From assembly GCA_003415625.1 (NCBI GenBank), contig PYIU01000009.1, positions 3,410,001-3,474,000 on the forward strand: a DNA stretch of 64,000 nucleotides. Reading direction: 5' to 3'. The stretch is from Aquanectria penicillioides (lineage: Eukaryota > Ascomycota > Sordariomycetes > Hypocreales > Nectriaceae). The notes under the pieces were generated by a model. That model saw nothing but the letters and a program-made list of their open reading frames with translations, did no database searches and was not told the origin of the DNA. Of the stretch, positions 53,854-64,000 are shown in pieces (the stretch's first letter is position 1; each line of letters opens with the position of its first letter). Made by a program: the position numbers and the translations under genes.

Positions 53854-53945
53854 TGTAACGGTCTAGTCCAAACCTTACTACAGGGTAGTCAGGTGTAGGA
53901 TGTCCAGCAAGGTAAACCGTCGGGTTTAGTTGCAGGAGGGATCAG
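53854..53945 (+). repeat. LTR-like repeat R3, copy b
   Basis: TGTAACGGTCTAGTCCAAACC through GTAAACCGTCGGGTTTAG, the better preserved counterpart of 31422-31505. About 300 bp downstream a perfect 8-bp hairpin (GTCGAACA-tcgct-TGTTCGAC, near 54161-54181) may belong to the same element. Confidence 0.65.
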
Positions 53946-54288
53946 GCACGTTAGGTCTGGGCAATACAAGATAACATGAAACAAAGGGGTTACGTCTGGT
54001 AATGGGTCAATCGGTCGTGAGATCAATTGAAGGTAACCAAAATTGTATTGAAAGCTGAGTTGTGTCCTAATGACAACAACTCCTCGTTGTTCTCTTATAC
54101 TTGGTAGTCTGGGGTTGATAAGGGTCTCATTAGGTCCCTTCCTGGCTTGCTATTCGCAAGTCGAACATCGCTTGTTCGACTCGCCCTAATGGAGACTAGG
54201 GTAAGAGTGATGGATTCTTAAGCAAAAGAAGGCTGCATCAGGACCTAAATGCTACAGCTATCAAAGGGTTTGGGTTTCTTCCGACCGA

Positions 54289-55367
54289 CTAGCCCTTCAC
54301 AGCGCCTCGCAGACCAACAATTCCAACCCTAAGAAAGTCAATGTTCTCATCTATCCGCTTTCGCAGTTCCCCTGTTGCCATTTCATCGACGTCCCATGAT
54401 GCCCAGACGAAGCGCCCGTGGAGGAATCTGGCTTCTTTGCTTGCTGCCCATACCGCAAAGCTAGCAGGGAGTGTAACTTTGATCCAAAAGTCAGCATTCA
54501 GGTTAACAGGAGAAGGCGTGAGTCTTACTGTCGTCAAATGGCAGATCCGTTCTTGAGAAGCCCAGCTCATCGAAGGCTTCACTGTAAATGACACCGGGAT
54601 GGAAGCTGACAATTTGAAGTTTCTCGGGTGACGCATCTTTTGCAATCATCTGCATGAGCATGGCGCCTGCATTCTTGGTTAAGCCATAGGCAGGGTTCTG
54701 TCCCGTCACAACCAACTGCTCCTCGTATAGCATGTTGATGGCCTGTGTGGCAATGTTGACAATAGCCTACAAAAACAGTTAGAACAAGTTGCAGTAAATA
54801 ATAAATCTGGACTTGGAAAAACGCTTTGGTTACCTTGGGCCTATCACCAGGCTGCTTGGTAAAGCCCTCGACCATGTCAAGTGGCCCACGGACATTAACC
54901 TCATACGCATTCCAGATTCGATCTGCTCCAGTTTCCAGAATCTGCTTTTTATCAGCGAATGTTGCAGCATTGGACACCAAAATGTCGACAAAGATGCCCT
55001 CCTGTTGAAGGTCCGACCAGAGAGCTCTAACAGCTGCGCGGTCAGTCACGTCATTGACCCGAGCAATGACTTTGGTTGAAGCGCCGCCCTCGGCCCTAAG
55101 CTTTTTCGCACCGAATTCCAAGACCTCTGCACGGCGTCCAGTGATAATGACAGTTGAAACTCCTGCTCTAATGAAGTGCGTGGCAATGCCGAGGCCAATG
55201 TTCGTGCCGCCCCCTGTGACAAGTACAGTCTTGCCGGCTTGGCTAAGCTCATGACGAGTAACAGAAATTGAAGGGTAAGAGGCTTGATGGATAACCTGCG
55301 TGAAGTCGGTAGTATTTTGGTGGACGAGTAGCTTGATAAGCTCGGCCTTTGGATCCGATGAAGTCAT
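54289..55367 (-). CDS. Short-chain dehydrogenase/reductase (SDR)
   Basis: Three exons (55367-54834, 54766-54529, 54476-54289) with 67- and 52-bp introns give 319 residues starting MTSSDPKAELIKLLVHQNTT. The Rossmann motif is GKTVLVTGGGTNIGLGIATH, the structural Asn segment is VDILVSNAATFADK, and the catalytic Tyr-x-x-x-Lys is in PAYGLTKNAGAML. Gly/Pro in SFHPGVIYSEAF fits the usual post-catalytic loop. The protein reduces or oxidises a hydroxyl/carbonyl group using NAD(P)(H); the substrate is not readable. The N-terminus is about 50 residues longer than classical SDRs, as in many fungal secondary or xenobiotic SDRs. The 477-bp gap to the divergent Zn2Cys6 gene suggests shared control. Confidence 0.9.
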
Positions 55368-55844
55368 TTGGAACAGAAGAAAAGGGAGATGGTTTCGTGT
55401 TGCAAAGATAGTTGTTGAATGTGTGTTCTGATAGATCTCAATGTCGATGAGAGCGGAAGACAACCTCCAGAGATGAGGACGATGGCAAGGTATTTATCAT
55501 TCATGATAGACCACATAGATCAAACCGCATATGTATTTCATTCCGGTCAATTTGTAATAGAGAATCATCTGGTTCGCCGCTGTATCCCCGACGGATCTCT
55601 GTCGTGCTATCCAGTCCGATGGTGAGCCTGCGGAGCGGTAGCCTCAACGGGTTGGGAGAGCGCTGTGGGATCCTCCTGGCTCCACTGTAAAGTATATTCT
55701 CGAGCGAGATCCCGGCTTCGAGCCCGTGTTGCCGGAGCGCGGCGGCAACGCGGCGGCAGCGCGGCGGGGAGCTAGCCGACCCAAGTTAGAGCAGCGCTTT
55801 TCACGGCGGGTGAACCGGAGGGGCTATTCCTCCGACTCCGGTCT
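55368..55844. promoter_or_regulatory. Shared upstream region between SDR and Zn2Cys6 regulator
   Basis: A 477-bp divergent intergenic region. The half near the regulator is very GC-rich (repeats of GCGGCGGCAACGCGGCGGCA type at about 55738-55770). CGG and CCG triplets, the half-sites bound by Zn2Cys6 proteins, are abundant there, so autoregulation or SDR control by the neighbour is plausible. No specific operator can be assigned. Confidence 0.4.
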
Positions 55845-57164
55845 ATGCCTGTTTGTCACAACCCGACAAACAGTCTACGGACTACATTCATCCGCAATGT
55901 CCTGGCCGTCATTATGAAAGCCGTAGATTTGAAACCATGCGGTGCCTGTGGCAAGGCGAAGCGGAAGTGTGATAGGCAGCTCCCCGCCTGTGGGCGGTGC
56001 CAGGCAAAAGCAATTGGCTGCGTCTACCCTCCAGCACGTTCCTCCTTCGTCCTCTACGGGACCCACGACGAGATGCAGCGATACCAGCAGGCTTCGGATG
56101 CCTGCTCCCCAGACACCACCACTAAAGAGTCCCCCAGGCAGAGGCTGCCACTCGTCGATCCGCTGCCACAGTCTAGGTCAGGTCTGGATACTACTGCGTG
56201 CTGTACCCCGGTCCCGTCTCTGACGGTGGTCTCAGGCTCGGCCTCGCAGGCGGCTCTGTTCCTGGCCCCGGAATCTTGGTCGACGACACCCTTGAATCTG
56301 GTCGGCCTCGGTCCAGTGTCGAGAGCTATGGGATTCAAATTCATGGACCAGTTGCGCGCCTGGCTTGCCGACTGGGTTTCGCAGGGCGGCAACACCTTCA
56401 TCCACCCACGACTATACCGGACACGACAGCCGCCCTGCATTCAGGACGCTTTCACTGTGCTTTCAAGCTATCTATTGCGCAATTCAGGGACCGAAGACCT
56501 CGTCAACAGCATCATCGAAGCACGGGCGGCGTCGCTTATTGACGTAGCCGAGAGGGAATCTCTGTCCTCGGACGATTGCTATGCCCACTTGAGTCGTGTT
56601 CATTCCTTGTTCACCTATTCGATGATTCGGCTTTTTGACAGTGACATACGCCAGCGTTATCTTGCGGAGCAACAGTTGCCGATTCTGCGTGACTGGGCGA
56701 ACAAGATGCTCTCTGCGACACGGCAGGCGGCCGAGAATGGACATTTACTATTGCCAGACAACCTTGATGGACACTTAGGTCAGAAAAGTTCCGTTGAAGT
56801 GCAGCTATCTCCAACACATGAAGAGACGTTGTGGCATGCGTGGATTCTCTCGGAGAGCATCCGCCGGACGTGGATTATAGCCCAGATGATATACGGCGTC
56901 TATACCACGATGCAACAGGCATTAGCCGAGTGCTCGGGCGCCCTCATGTTTTCACCAAATCAAGAAGCGTGGCATGCTAAAACAGCTTCCTCGTGGATAA
57001 ATATTTACTCAGAAACCAACATGAGCTTGGTGCGGCGGGATGAGATGACCCGGATATTGCTTGAGCGCAGGCCACATGAGGTTGACGATTTTACCAAAGC
57101 AATCATGGAGCTTGATTTTGGGCCGGAGAGAATGAAGACTTGGGCGTCAGATATTGAGGCTTGA
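55845..57164 (+). CDS. Zn2Cys6 (GAL4-type) transcription factor
   Basis: An intron-free gene of 439 residues. The binuclear zinc cluster is complete: C32-x2-C35-x6-C42-x6-C49-x2-C52-x6-C59 (PCGACGKAKRKCDRQLPACG, then RCQAKAIGC). A Pro/Ser-rich linker and a C-terminal alpha-helical regulatory part (DAFTVLSSYLLRNSGTEDLV, ETLWHAWILSESIRRTWIIA) follow, as in small fungal pathway regulators of the AflR-independent type. A second in-frame ATG at 55914 (MKAVDLKPCGAC) lies just before the cluster and may be the true start; the longer form is listed because both keep the domain. It is nuclear and binds CGG-type half-sites. Divergent from the SDR gene, which is its most likely target. Confidence 0.88.
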   Translation: MPVCHNPTNSLRTTFIRNVLAVIMKAVDLKPCGACGKAKRKCDRQLPACGRCQAKAIGCVYPPARSSFVLYGTHDEMQRYQQASDACSPDTTTKESPRQRLPLVDPLPQSRSGLDTTACCTPVPSLTVVSGSASQAALFLAPESWSTTPLNLVGLGPVSRAMGFKFMDQLRAWLADWVSQGGNTFIHPRLYRTRQPPCIQDAFTVLSSYLLRNSGTEDLVNSIIEARAASLIDVAERESLSSDDCYAHLSRVHSLFTYSMIRLFDSDIRQRYLAEQQLPILRDWANKMLSATRQAAENGHLLLPDNLDGHLGQKSSVEVQLSPTHEETLWHAWILSESIRRTWIIAQMIYGVYTTMQQALAECSGALMFSPNQEAWHAKTASSWINIYSETNMSLVRRDEMTRILLERRPHEVDDFTKAIMELDFGPERMKTWASDIEA

Positions 57165-58605
57165 AATTTTAATGTCTGTTGTGGTTATTCGGGGGCCACA
57201 CAACCTACACAGAGCGAGTAGCGAAGAGAACTCGATTTTATTCCCACGCCACATATATTTTGAAGATTGTTTATGAATCAACATCTTTAGATTTAGGGAC
57301 AATGGGAACACCCCACTGAGATGAACTTGGAGAAGCTCGGATGACAAGATGTTGGCTCCTATTTAGATGCGAAATCTTTCAAGTATATTGAAATATCCGT
57401 TTGGTTCTAAATTTTTCGCAACTCAGACTTTCAAAACTTAACGGAGCAATTACAATGTTTGGAACCCATGGATGTAATAATCACGTGACAGCCAATGTAG
57501 GTAAAGTAGAATTATTGAGTAAACATCAACATATCTCTCACTTTCTTTTTTAACCATTCTTTATAATTCACTTCCTTATATTTAGTTCCGTCTGAGTTGA
57601 TAAAGCTTTTCAGGACTGTGTAGCTTTCGTGCAGGCCAAAGCCCTAGAAAAAGGGCACACTGATTCGCTTACAACCACTCCAATTCTAAGCTCTATGCAC
57701 TGTACTAATATATTTATTATTTGTGATCCGCTATAGATAGTCTGCTGAGTGCTAGTGGATCATGAGCTGAAACAGGGATAACTGTAATGATTCTTAAAGG
57801 TTCAAACAGCGTTATAATGCGCCCGTGAACACGCCTCGACCATGGACGTTCCATCACATCGCGTGACAAAACAAAGTCTAACTGTCGGATGTGCATGCAC
57901 TCAAATAGTATTGCCGTTGATAGTTGATTATCGTATGAAAATTGACGTGTTAGTAAATTGCCAATTTATAATGATCATTGATAAAAATTGTTGCCAGAAG
58001 TAGGACCTATTGCAATATCAATCCTACAAGCATGATGATACTTCATCGCTAAGGGCGTACCAATTAGCTTTATAAAATTTCTTGTCAAATTTTTTAACTT
58101 CAAATGGTAAGTTTGATGCCTTCTTTATATCTGTTCATTCTTTTCTTCTCCCTGTCATCTTATTATTGAAATGGACACAATATCCTGGTATTGAAGACTT
58201 TCGTTCTGAGGCCAATTGAATTGGCAAGGCACCTTCACTCTCTATGCTTCACACTCGCATCTCGCTAAAGAAATGGTTCTTCAAACCCGAAGCACGTTTC
58301 CCCATGGTTTCCCCCTCTTCCCAGCGCACCCAGATACGTCATGAACTGTCTTTCGCTTGATATATTGAATAGTTTACGTTTGATAATCTCCCCATATCAT
58401 GAACTTGGATCTTCATTTTTTTACCAGCCCATGTCAGCCCGACCTCTGTTTCTCAAAGATATGGAATAGAGGGTAACGGAATCCGTATCAGATCATAATT
58501 CGTACTATTGCCACGTCGAAATGCTATAGAAGATATCTAGAACTCCGACATATTCTAGGACTTGTGGAGCAGCGAGTTACCCATCCTCAAATCTAGATCC
58601 ATGCC
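57165..58605. other. AT-rich intergenic, no gene seen
   Basis: Convergent 3' flanks of the regulator and the DOMON-b561 gene; 1.4 kb without a supportable frame on either strand. Confidence 0.5.
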
Positions 58606-59929
58606 TTAGGTAGAGTTTGAAACATACGCATCTCGATCCTGCAGATGATACTCTTCTTCGGGGCAGGTCTGTGAAGATAGAGGGAACTGTTTAACACTCT
58701 TCTTCTTTTTGATCTCAGTAAAAAGACTGCTCGCGGCATGTATCACAATGATTACAGCTGTAAGTATGCTGTATCCGATGATGTATTTTTGGGATGCAGA
58801 TGCAAGTTTCAGTCCCAGTCCTCCATTGACAATACCGAGGACCATTAGAACTCTGCCGTACCAAATATGCACGTAACTAATGGTTCCTCGACTACGATGC
58901 TGGAGAAAGTGCCTGTGATGAAGCCACCCTAAAATCGGTTGCACTCCTAACAAAGCACAAACAATCATGCCGAGAAGGAGGTGAATGTCATTTTCCCGCT
59001 GTCAGAAAATGTAAGTGAAAAGAGAGCTAAACGAAAACACGAATAGGAACACTTACCAAACTATTGTTTCGGGAGACGACATATCCTGTTCCAAAACCAA
59101 CCCACATGCCTACAAATGCTATAATCTGCCAACCCGCGTGGATTATCCATTTCCCTATAAGCGGCATGACAATGGCCCCGATAGGGTATGCAATAACGAA
59201 TACGAGGGCCATGATAACTCCATGGATGTTGGCAAGATTATTGGAAGAGCTACTCGTTTCAGACACTACGCCAGTGCCAGAACCAGTGCTATTCGTCGAG
59301 TTTGCAAAAGGATTACCCGTTGTGTTGAATGATGCTTGTGCAAAGTCAACACTGAAACTGCTGTAATCGTCGTGTTCTTGTATGGTCTCGGATAGGCTTG
59401 TTGAGCCAAGTGAGTTCCCCTGTTTCCAGGCAGCTATCCATGAATTGGTCCCTGATAGATCGAGTCCACTACAGTCACTGCATCGGAAGTTGGCAACCAT
59501 CTTCCCATTTGATACACCCGAGCCATCGAGAAGGGTCACTTGGCTGCCACCCTGGTACTGGGGCATGTTGTGCCCTTTGCAGCTTCGTGGACTCAAGGTT
59601 ACGTTACCGTTGCCATCCTGGTAAATTAAGAACATGTAAGACCCGCTCATTCTGGAGCCCGTGCCGAGTCCAACCCACTGATAAGTGGTTTCTGCCTCGA
59701 TTTGAATATAGACATCTCCCGTCTGGGATGTTGCGGCCGACTCGGGTACACCCCATCGAAAGCAGGCGTTTTGGGAATTGGGACAGAATGAAGAGGTTGT
59801 TGCTAAAGCATGCTGGGTGTCTAAGGGGTGATAACGGAAGGTGTTAGAAACAGCGCTAGAAGTGAAAGGGATCACAATCTTCTTACACAGTATTGGAACA
59901 CCGGCGAATGAGATGATGGTAGATCTCAT
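58606..59929 (-). CDS. DOMON (CDH-cytochrome-like) plus cytochrome b561 membrane protein
   Basis: Three exons (59929-59887, 59820-59057, 58998-58606) with 66- and 58-bp introns give 399 residues. A short signal peptide is split by intron 1 (MRSTIISFAGVPIL). The extracellular DOMON/cellobiose-dehydrogenase-type cytochrome domain covers residues about 20-190 (YQWVGLGTGSRMSGSYMFLI with the candidate heme Met, VTLLDGSGVSNGKMVANFRC). A Ser/Thr/Asn-rich linker is followed by a b561-type domain with five or six spans and candidate heme His residues (NIHGVIMALVFVIAYPIGAI, SYVHIWYGRVLMVLGIVNGG). A cytosolic tail closes the protein (EIKKKKSVKQF). Such proteins move electrons across the plasma membrane, for example in metal reduction or extracellular redox chemistry. 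All parts are intact. Confidence 0.9.
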
Positions 59930-61832
59930 TGTGTTCGAAAGATGATTCCTTGTGAAAGTGGAGTAATGAGAAAATTTGGTCTTGGCAATGATTTAGAGTA
60001 AATTTAGAGGTGGGTTAGTACGACGGCGCTTAAATAAAAAACTCTGGTATTTTGGAGTCCGTAGGTGGCTGAATCTAGACCAGTCTGCTTCGCTCAGCCT
60101 CACATGATATCGTAATCCCTTGTCAAGGGTTGGAAGGATTATAGCCATCGGGCTCCAAGCCACAGAGATAAAAACAATGGTCGCAGGTTATACTTGGCTC
60201 ATCACAGGCAGAATTACCGCGGCCCTCGGATTGCCACGATGATTTACGGGGTTTACTTTACGAGCTATAGAGCATGTGAATGGCGATTTTTGTTCCAAAA
60301 AAGAAGGAATAGAGAAAATAAAATCTCTTCCATTATTAATAAGGCATAGAAGGGGCCAATTCATTTCCACAGCCAAGTCAGACGAGAGCCAACCAGACAG
60401 CCTCGGGGTTCGGTTTCGCTGGTGTCATATTGTGATGCGTGTTCGGCTGTAAATTCTAGATCATTATCCAATCATATTGTACGTATTTTCAATTACATCG
60501 AATCTAGAACCCTACCGCCATCCCCAATACGACAAAAACAAAAAAGTGGAATTGTGGCGTTGGGTTGGGGTCAGGAGGTCGAAAACTGCCGTGCCTGGAG
60601 AGGGGACCCGATCGCCAAGACAAAGCTTGGCTACGCCAGGGCCGCGTGGCACAGACGTTATGGACGTGGAAAAGCACTAACTAAAAAGTATTAATGTGCA
60701 CGCTGACACGAGGAGGTCCAACGCCAAGTGGTGGCGAAGCGTAACATCTTAGGATAACGCGTGTTTGGGAGTTGGAAATAAGCTGTAGAGTCTTAAGCTT
60801 CTCTGTATGACTAGCATCATCGTTAAGTGATTCTTGAGCTATCGAGCCTCGGTGTTGTTAGGCATGTAATTTTCTCTCTTCCCAACTTTCGTCAGTTTAG
60901 CTTTGTTCCTCGCTTTATCGGCCTGTTCTTCGACCTCCTAGTGCTATTTACATGTGCGAGAAAAGCCGTGAGTGAACAGTTGTACCACCGGTAACATCAC
61001 AGTGGCATGATGATGTTGTGGCATGATTACGTACAGCCCGCAGGGGTTAGAAATGTGCACTGCATGAGTATCTAGGGTATCGATACCTTGGTCATACCGA
61101 AACTGTGGTATGGTTTGAAGGATTCTACTTCCATCACGCTGCTTTTTCCCCACAGCTGTCCCAGATCAATCGAATCAGCGTCATGGACTACTCAGATTGA
61201 GCCAATGAGAAAGCTCTTTCCCGAATACTCATGCAGTGCACATTTGTAACCCCTGCGAGCTGTACATAGGTATAGCATGCAGTACGTCTTTCTCAGACCG
61301 CATGGGAGGTGAAATTAGAGCTAGCCATGTTAAGTTAAAATGAAGCGACGAGCAGGAGCACTACCAATCATTCCAAGAGACTGACAGTGTCCTTCACCAG
61401 TAAAACGATCAAGCCATTTCCCCCCTCCGCCCCCTCAAAAACAAGCCCACCTCATTGAGGCGCAGCCGTCCAACACTTAGATATGACATATCCCTTTGAC
61501 CGTCGGAAGACTGCACCTCGGTACCGAGCCATATGGCCATACATGTTCAATGATGGAGTCTTGATTAGTCGGATTGATGGTGGTGGTGGTGGCCGGAGTG
61601 TAACCATATCACAGGCAAGGGGTTAGACAAAAGGTGACAAGTAGAAGCTGGATTAGCAGTCTTCAGTAAAGAGCCAATGGGAAGCCATGGGAGTAGTAGG
61701 CAGCTATAAAATACAAGACATCTTAGCGCTGTGGGGTCGGTCAGTGAGACGGAACGCGTGGGCGCAAGCTGTTAAACCCGAGGTATCGTGCACACGGGGA
61801 AACATCAGTACGCACTTCGGATCATGGAAACT
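59930..61832. other. Intergenic, no supportable gene
   Basis: About 1.9 kb. The left part is the promoter of the DOMON-b561 gene. Frames of up to 98 codons occur but show no domain and lie partly in the retroelement border. Confidence 0.45.
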
Positions 61833-62142
61833 GTCGCGGGATACGGAACTAACGAGGATATCGTTGAAGGCCGTATCCATCACGTGTGGCTGTCACACAG
61901 CCAGCTTGGAGCTCTGTCTTTTGACCCAAGCATTAGATCCATTTTGGGTAAGCTCAATAGGGCATAGAACCCAATTAAAGTAAGCTCAACACAAATAAAA
62001 GAGAGCTTTAAGATAATATTCCCTTTATAGAAAATAAGGCTTTTAATAGATCTTATTATATATATATTTACTATATAATTCTATATAATAGTTATAAGCT
62101 TAAGTAAGTAATACCTTATAACTTTTACTATAAGATTATTAC

Positions 62143-62148
<6 letters not shown>

Positions 62149-62173
<25 letters not shown>

Positions 62174-62176
62174 TTA
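62149..62176. repeat. ATT microsatellite
   Basis: About nine ATT units in the AT-rich retroelement body. Confidence 0.9.
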
Positions 62177-63330
62177 TTGCTATTACTTTTTTTATTATAA
62201 TTTTAATTATTCTATATAATTAGCTTAAGTTTAGTTTATTTAATCTATATATAAAATAGATATAAATTATAATTAGCTAGTATTTATATTTATAAAGATT
62301 AAACTTTATATTAAAAAATAATAAATGCTATAAATTATAGTCCTTAAGAACTATACTTAAGATTAAAACCTTTAGGATTTAATAGACTTAAGTAAAAATA
62401 ATAAGCCCTTTAATACTATAAAGAAGTAAACTATATTTATAATTGCTATTATAAAAGCTAAATATAATAAAGCAACCCTTTAGGAAAGATATAGATTAGA
62501 ATTCTTAATATACTATTCTTTAATCCTTAAGGAATACTAAAAGAAGTAGGCTAATATTAAAATTAAAGTATTTAAAGCTTAAGCAATATAAATATAGATT
62601 ATAAATACTATAAAATTAAGCATTTATACCTTTATTTAATAAAACCTTTTTAATTAACTTTAGATTTAAATCTATTAGATTACCTTAAGGCAATTTATAA
62701 AGAAAATTATAAAGTAGCTAGTATTAAGTAAAATAAGCTTAAAAGAAAATGCTTATAAATACTATAAAGTAATGCTTTAAAAAGCTAAATGCATAAATAC
62801 TAATCCTTAAACTTAATATATTAGCTAAAGTAAGGCTTATGCAAATAGAATATACTATAAAATTCTAAAGATCTAAAAGAATATTAAAATTTAAAACTTT
62901 CTTAATACTATTAAAAAGCGCTTTAAATTAACTTAAGTAAATCGCCAATTAATAGACTTAATTATAAATAAAATAAAGGGTAAAGAGCTAAAGAAAATGC
63001 TTTTAGATTATATTAATATTTTTAATATACTTATTACTACTAATAGAAATACTTACTTTTAGAAATATAAAGCATTTATATTATTAAATAGATGCTTTAA
63101 TAGCTAGAAATATAATTGCCTATATAAAGTAATTTTTAAGCACTTTTAAAAGGTAGAAAAATATTAAATTATAAAGTATACATTAATTAAAAAGAAATAA
63201 AAGCTTTACTTTATACTAAAAGAAGACTATTATAAGAAAATCTAAACTTAATATAAGGATTTAAAATAGTAAAGCTTAAAAGCTAAAATTCTAGCAAAAG
63301 AAAGTAAGAATAAAAGCTTAATATAAGAAT

Positions 63331-63470
63331 AGCGCTAGGCACATATAAATATACAACAACTAGGCCCCTTATATACAGTTATATAGCATAATTCCAGCAT
63401 ATTGTGCCTAAATTGCTTAATCTTTTAGGTCTATTAATTAAGTGGGCATGCTACCCTATCTCTTTATAAT
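63331..63470 (+). repeat. Dispersed repeat fragment R1, copy c (RIP-mutated)
   Basis: AGCGCTAGGCAC, CCCCTTATATACAGTTATATAG, TTGTGCCTAAATTGCTTAATC and AAGTGGGCATGCTACCCTATC parallel copy b with changes mainly C-to-T and G-to-A (for example CTTGATC to CTTAATC, GTGTGG to ATATAG). Confidence 0.8.
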
Positions 63471-64000
63471 TATTTAAGTATAATATAGGTCTTCTAGCTA
63501 TATAAGGTTATAGGTTTAAATCCTATTTATAAGGCAGAATAAATGAAGTGTCTAACCATATACTTACATTGGGCTTATAAGGCAGGTGTGCAATTGCTTG
63601 CTGCGACCGAGCCTTAGGGGTTAATATCTATTGTATATCTTTAGGCATAGAGGACCGGCCTACTTAAGTTGATACGTACTATAAAGCTAGCCTATAGGCA
63701 TTTATTTTAGACCCTAGCTTCCTTAAGTGCACACTAGAAAGGTTATAGAAGGGGTAGCTTGGCTTTATAATATAGCATTACAGCTTGGGACGCACTGCTA
63801 TTAAGGGGGGATAATTGTAAGAATAGTGAGTTGGGGTCTAGGGTAATGTGGATCAATCTGTTATTAGGTTGGTCAGGAAGATAAAAGGGACCTTAAAGAT
63901 ATAGGAAATAAATAGGCAGTTTTCTCTAACCAATTTTTATTTTTGAAATTCTGAATTCCTTGCATTTGGACCCTATTGAAGTCTCGGTGCAGCCCCTTAT

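Larger units (their letters stand above)
61833..64000 (+). mobile_element. 5'-truncated, RIP-mutated LTR retroelement, runs off window
   Basis: The first 210 bp (GCGGGATACGGAACTAACGA, CACAGCCAGCTTGGAGCTC) match 30918-30690 in inverted orientation and are only lightly mutated. From about 62040 to 63330 the sequence is extremely AT-rich with no open frame. Repeat R1 copy c sits at 63331-63470. A purine tract AAGGGGGG (63803-63810) followed by TGTAAGAATAG at 63816 marks the polypurine tract and start of a 3' LTR, which continues to the window end and matches the LTR fragment at 31190-31035. The internal protein genes are destroyed. It may explain the other family fragments at 19.3, 31 and 34.7 kb. 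Confidence 0.75.

Noticed and set aside
55690..55740. tRNA-like B-box (GGCTTCGAGCCC) near the regulator promoter
   Set aside because: The T stem has mismatches and no acceptor or anticodon stem can be drawn with the upstream sequence; it is more likely part of the GC-rich promoter.
14284..57164. Secondary-metabolite gene cluster (permease, methyltransferase, SDR, regulator)
   Set aside because: The genes are 10-25 kb apart, on different strands, and no PKS, NRPS, terpene synthase or P450 gene is present.
63481..63540. tRNA-like segment with GGTTTAAATCC in the retroelement
   Set aside because: It could be a RIP-altered B-box, but no cloverleaf can be drawn; treated as part of the element.

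Overview
The window looks like nuclear DNA of a filamentous ascomycete (Pezizomycotina, probably a Sordariomycete). The reasons are short GT-AG introns of about 46-68 bp, a LaeA-like methyltransferase, Zn2Cys6, HET and CHAT domain genes, a PEX11C-type peroxin, and repeats with heavy C-to-T / G-to-A decay in CpA context (RIP). Gene density is low, pseudogenes and transposon pieces are common, and intact housekeeping-like genes are interspersed. That is the look of an accessory, repeat-rich chromosome region. All assignments come from reading the sequence; no search was run.

Layout. 0-4.3 kb: a partial Cys-rich multi-pass membrane protein and a small secreted Cys-rich protein. 4.7-8.6 kb: a decayed sugar transporter and a decayed GH79 glycosidase, side by side on the minus strand. 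10.7-16.1 kb: an M14 metallocarboxypeptidase and an amino-acid permease that is intact except for one missing base in a C run. 16.4-19.9 kb: a 600-bp MITE, a HET-domain pseudogene and repeat fragments. 20.5-30.2 kb: two unknown proteins, a dienoyl-CoA isomerase, a seven-span-like membrane protein and an eight-exon LaeA-like methyltransferase. 30.7-31.5 kb: stacked transposon fragments. 32-34 kb: a second HET pseudogene.

35.3-39.4 kb: a TPR-CHAT caspase-like protein with a damaged TPR part, in convergent orientation with a small protein whose pattern recalls fungal gasdermin-like proteins. 40.6-41.6 kb: PEX11C. 43.2-50.7 kb: a 497-residue protein with a coiled coil and a Ser-rich amphipathic core, a papain-like Cys-protease-like protein, an orphan fragment, and a large multi-exon protein with an HNH/beta-beta-alpha-metal-like C-terminal segment. 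This stretch is the best candidate for an undescribed toxin or defence-like locus. 52.5-53.9 kb: a gene remnant, a satellite of about 103 bp period and an LTR-like fragment. 54.3-59.9 kb: a short-chain dehydrogenase divergent from a Zn2Cys6 regulator, then a DOMON-cytochrome b561 membrane protein. 61.8-64 kb: an extremely AT-rich, RIP-mutated LTR retroelement that runs off the end.

The genes do not form one biosynthetic cluster: no PKS, NRPS, terpene or P450 gene is present. The likely functional pairs are the SDR with its divergent regulator, the CHAT protein with the possible gasdermin-like protein, and (now dead) the sugar transporter with GH79. Several intact genes, including the isomerase, the membrane protein, the methyltransferase and the SDR, become visible only after splicing; their exons are given below.
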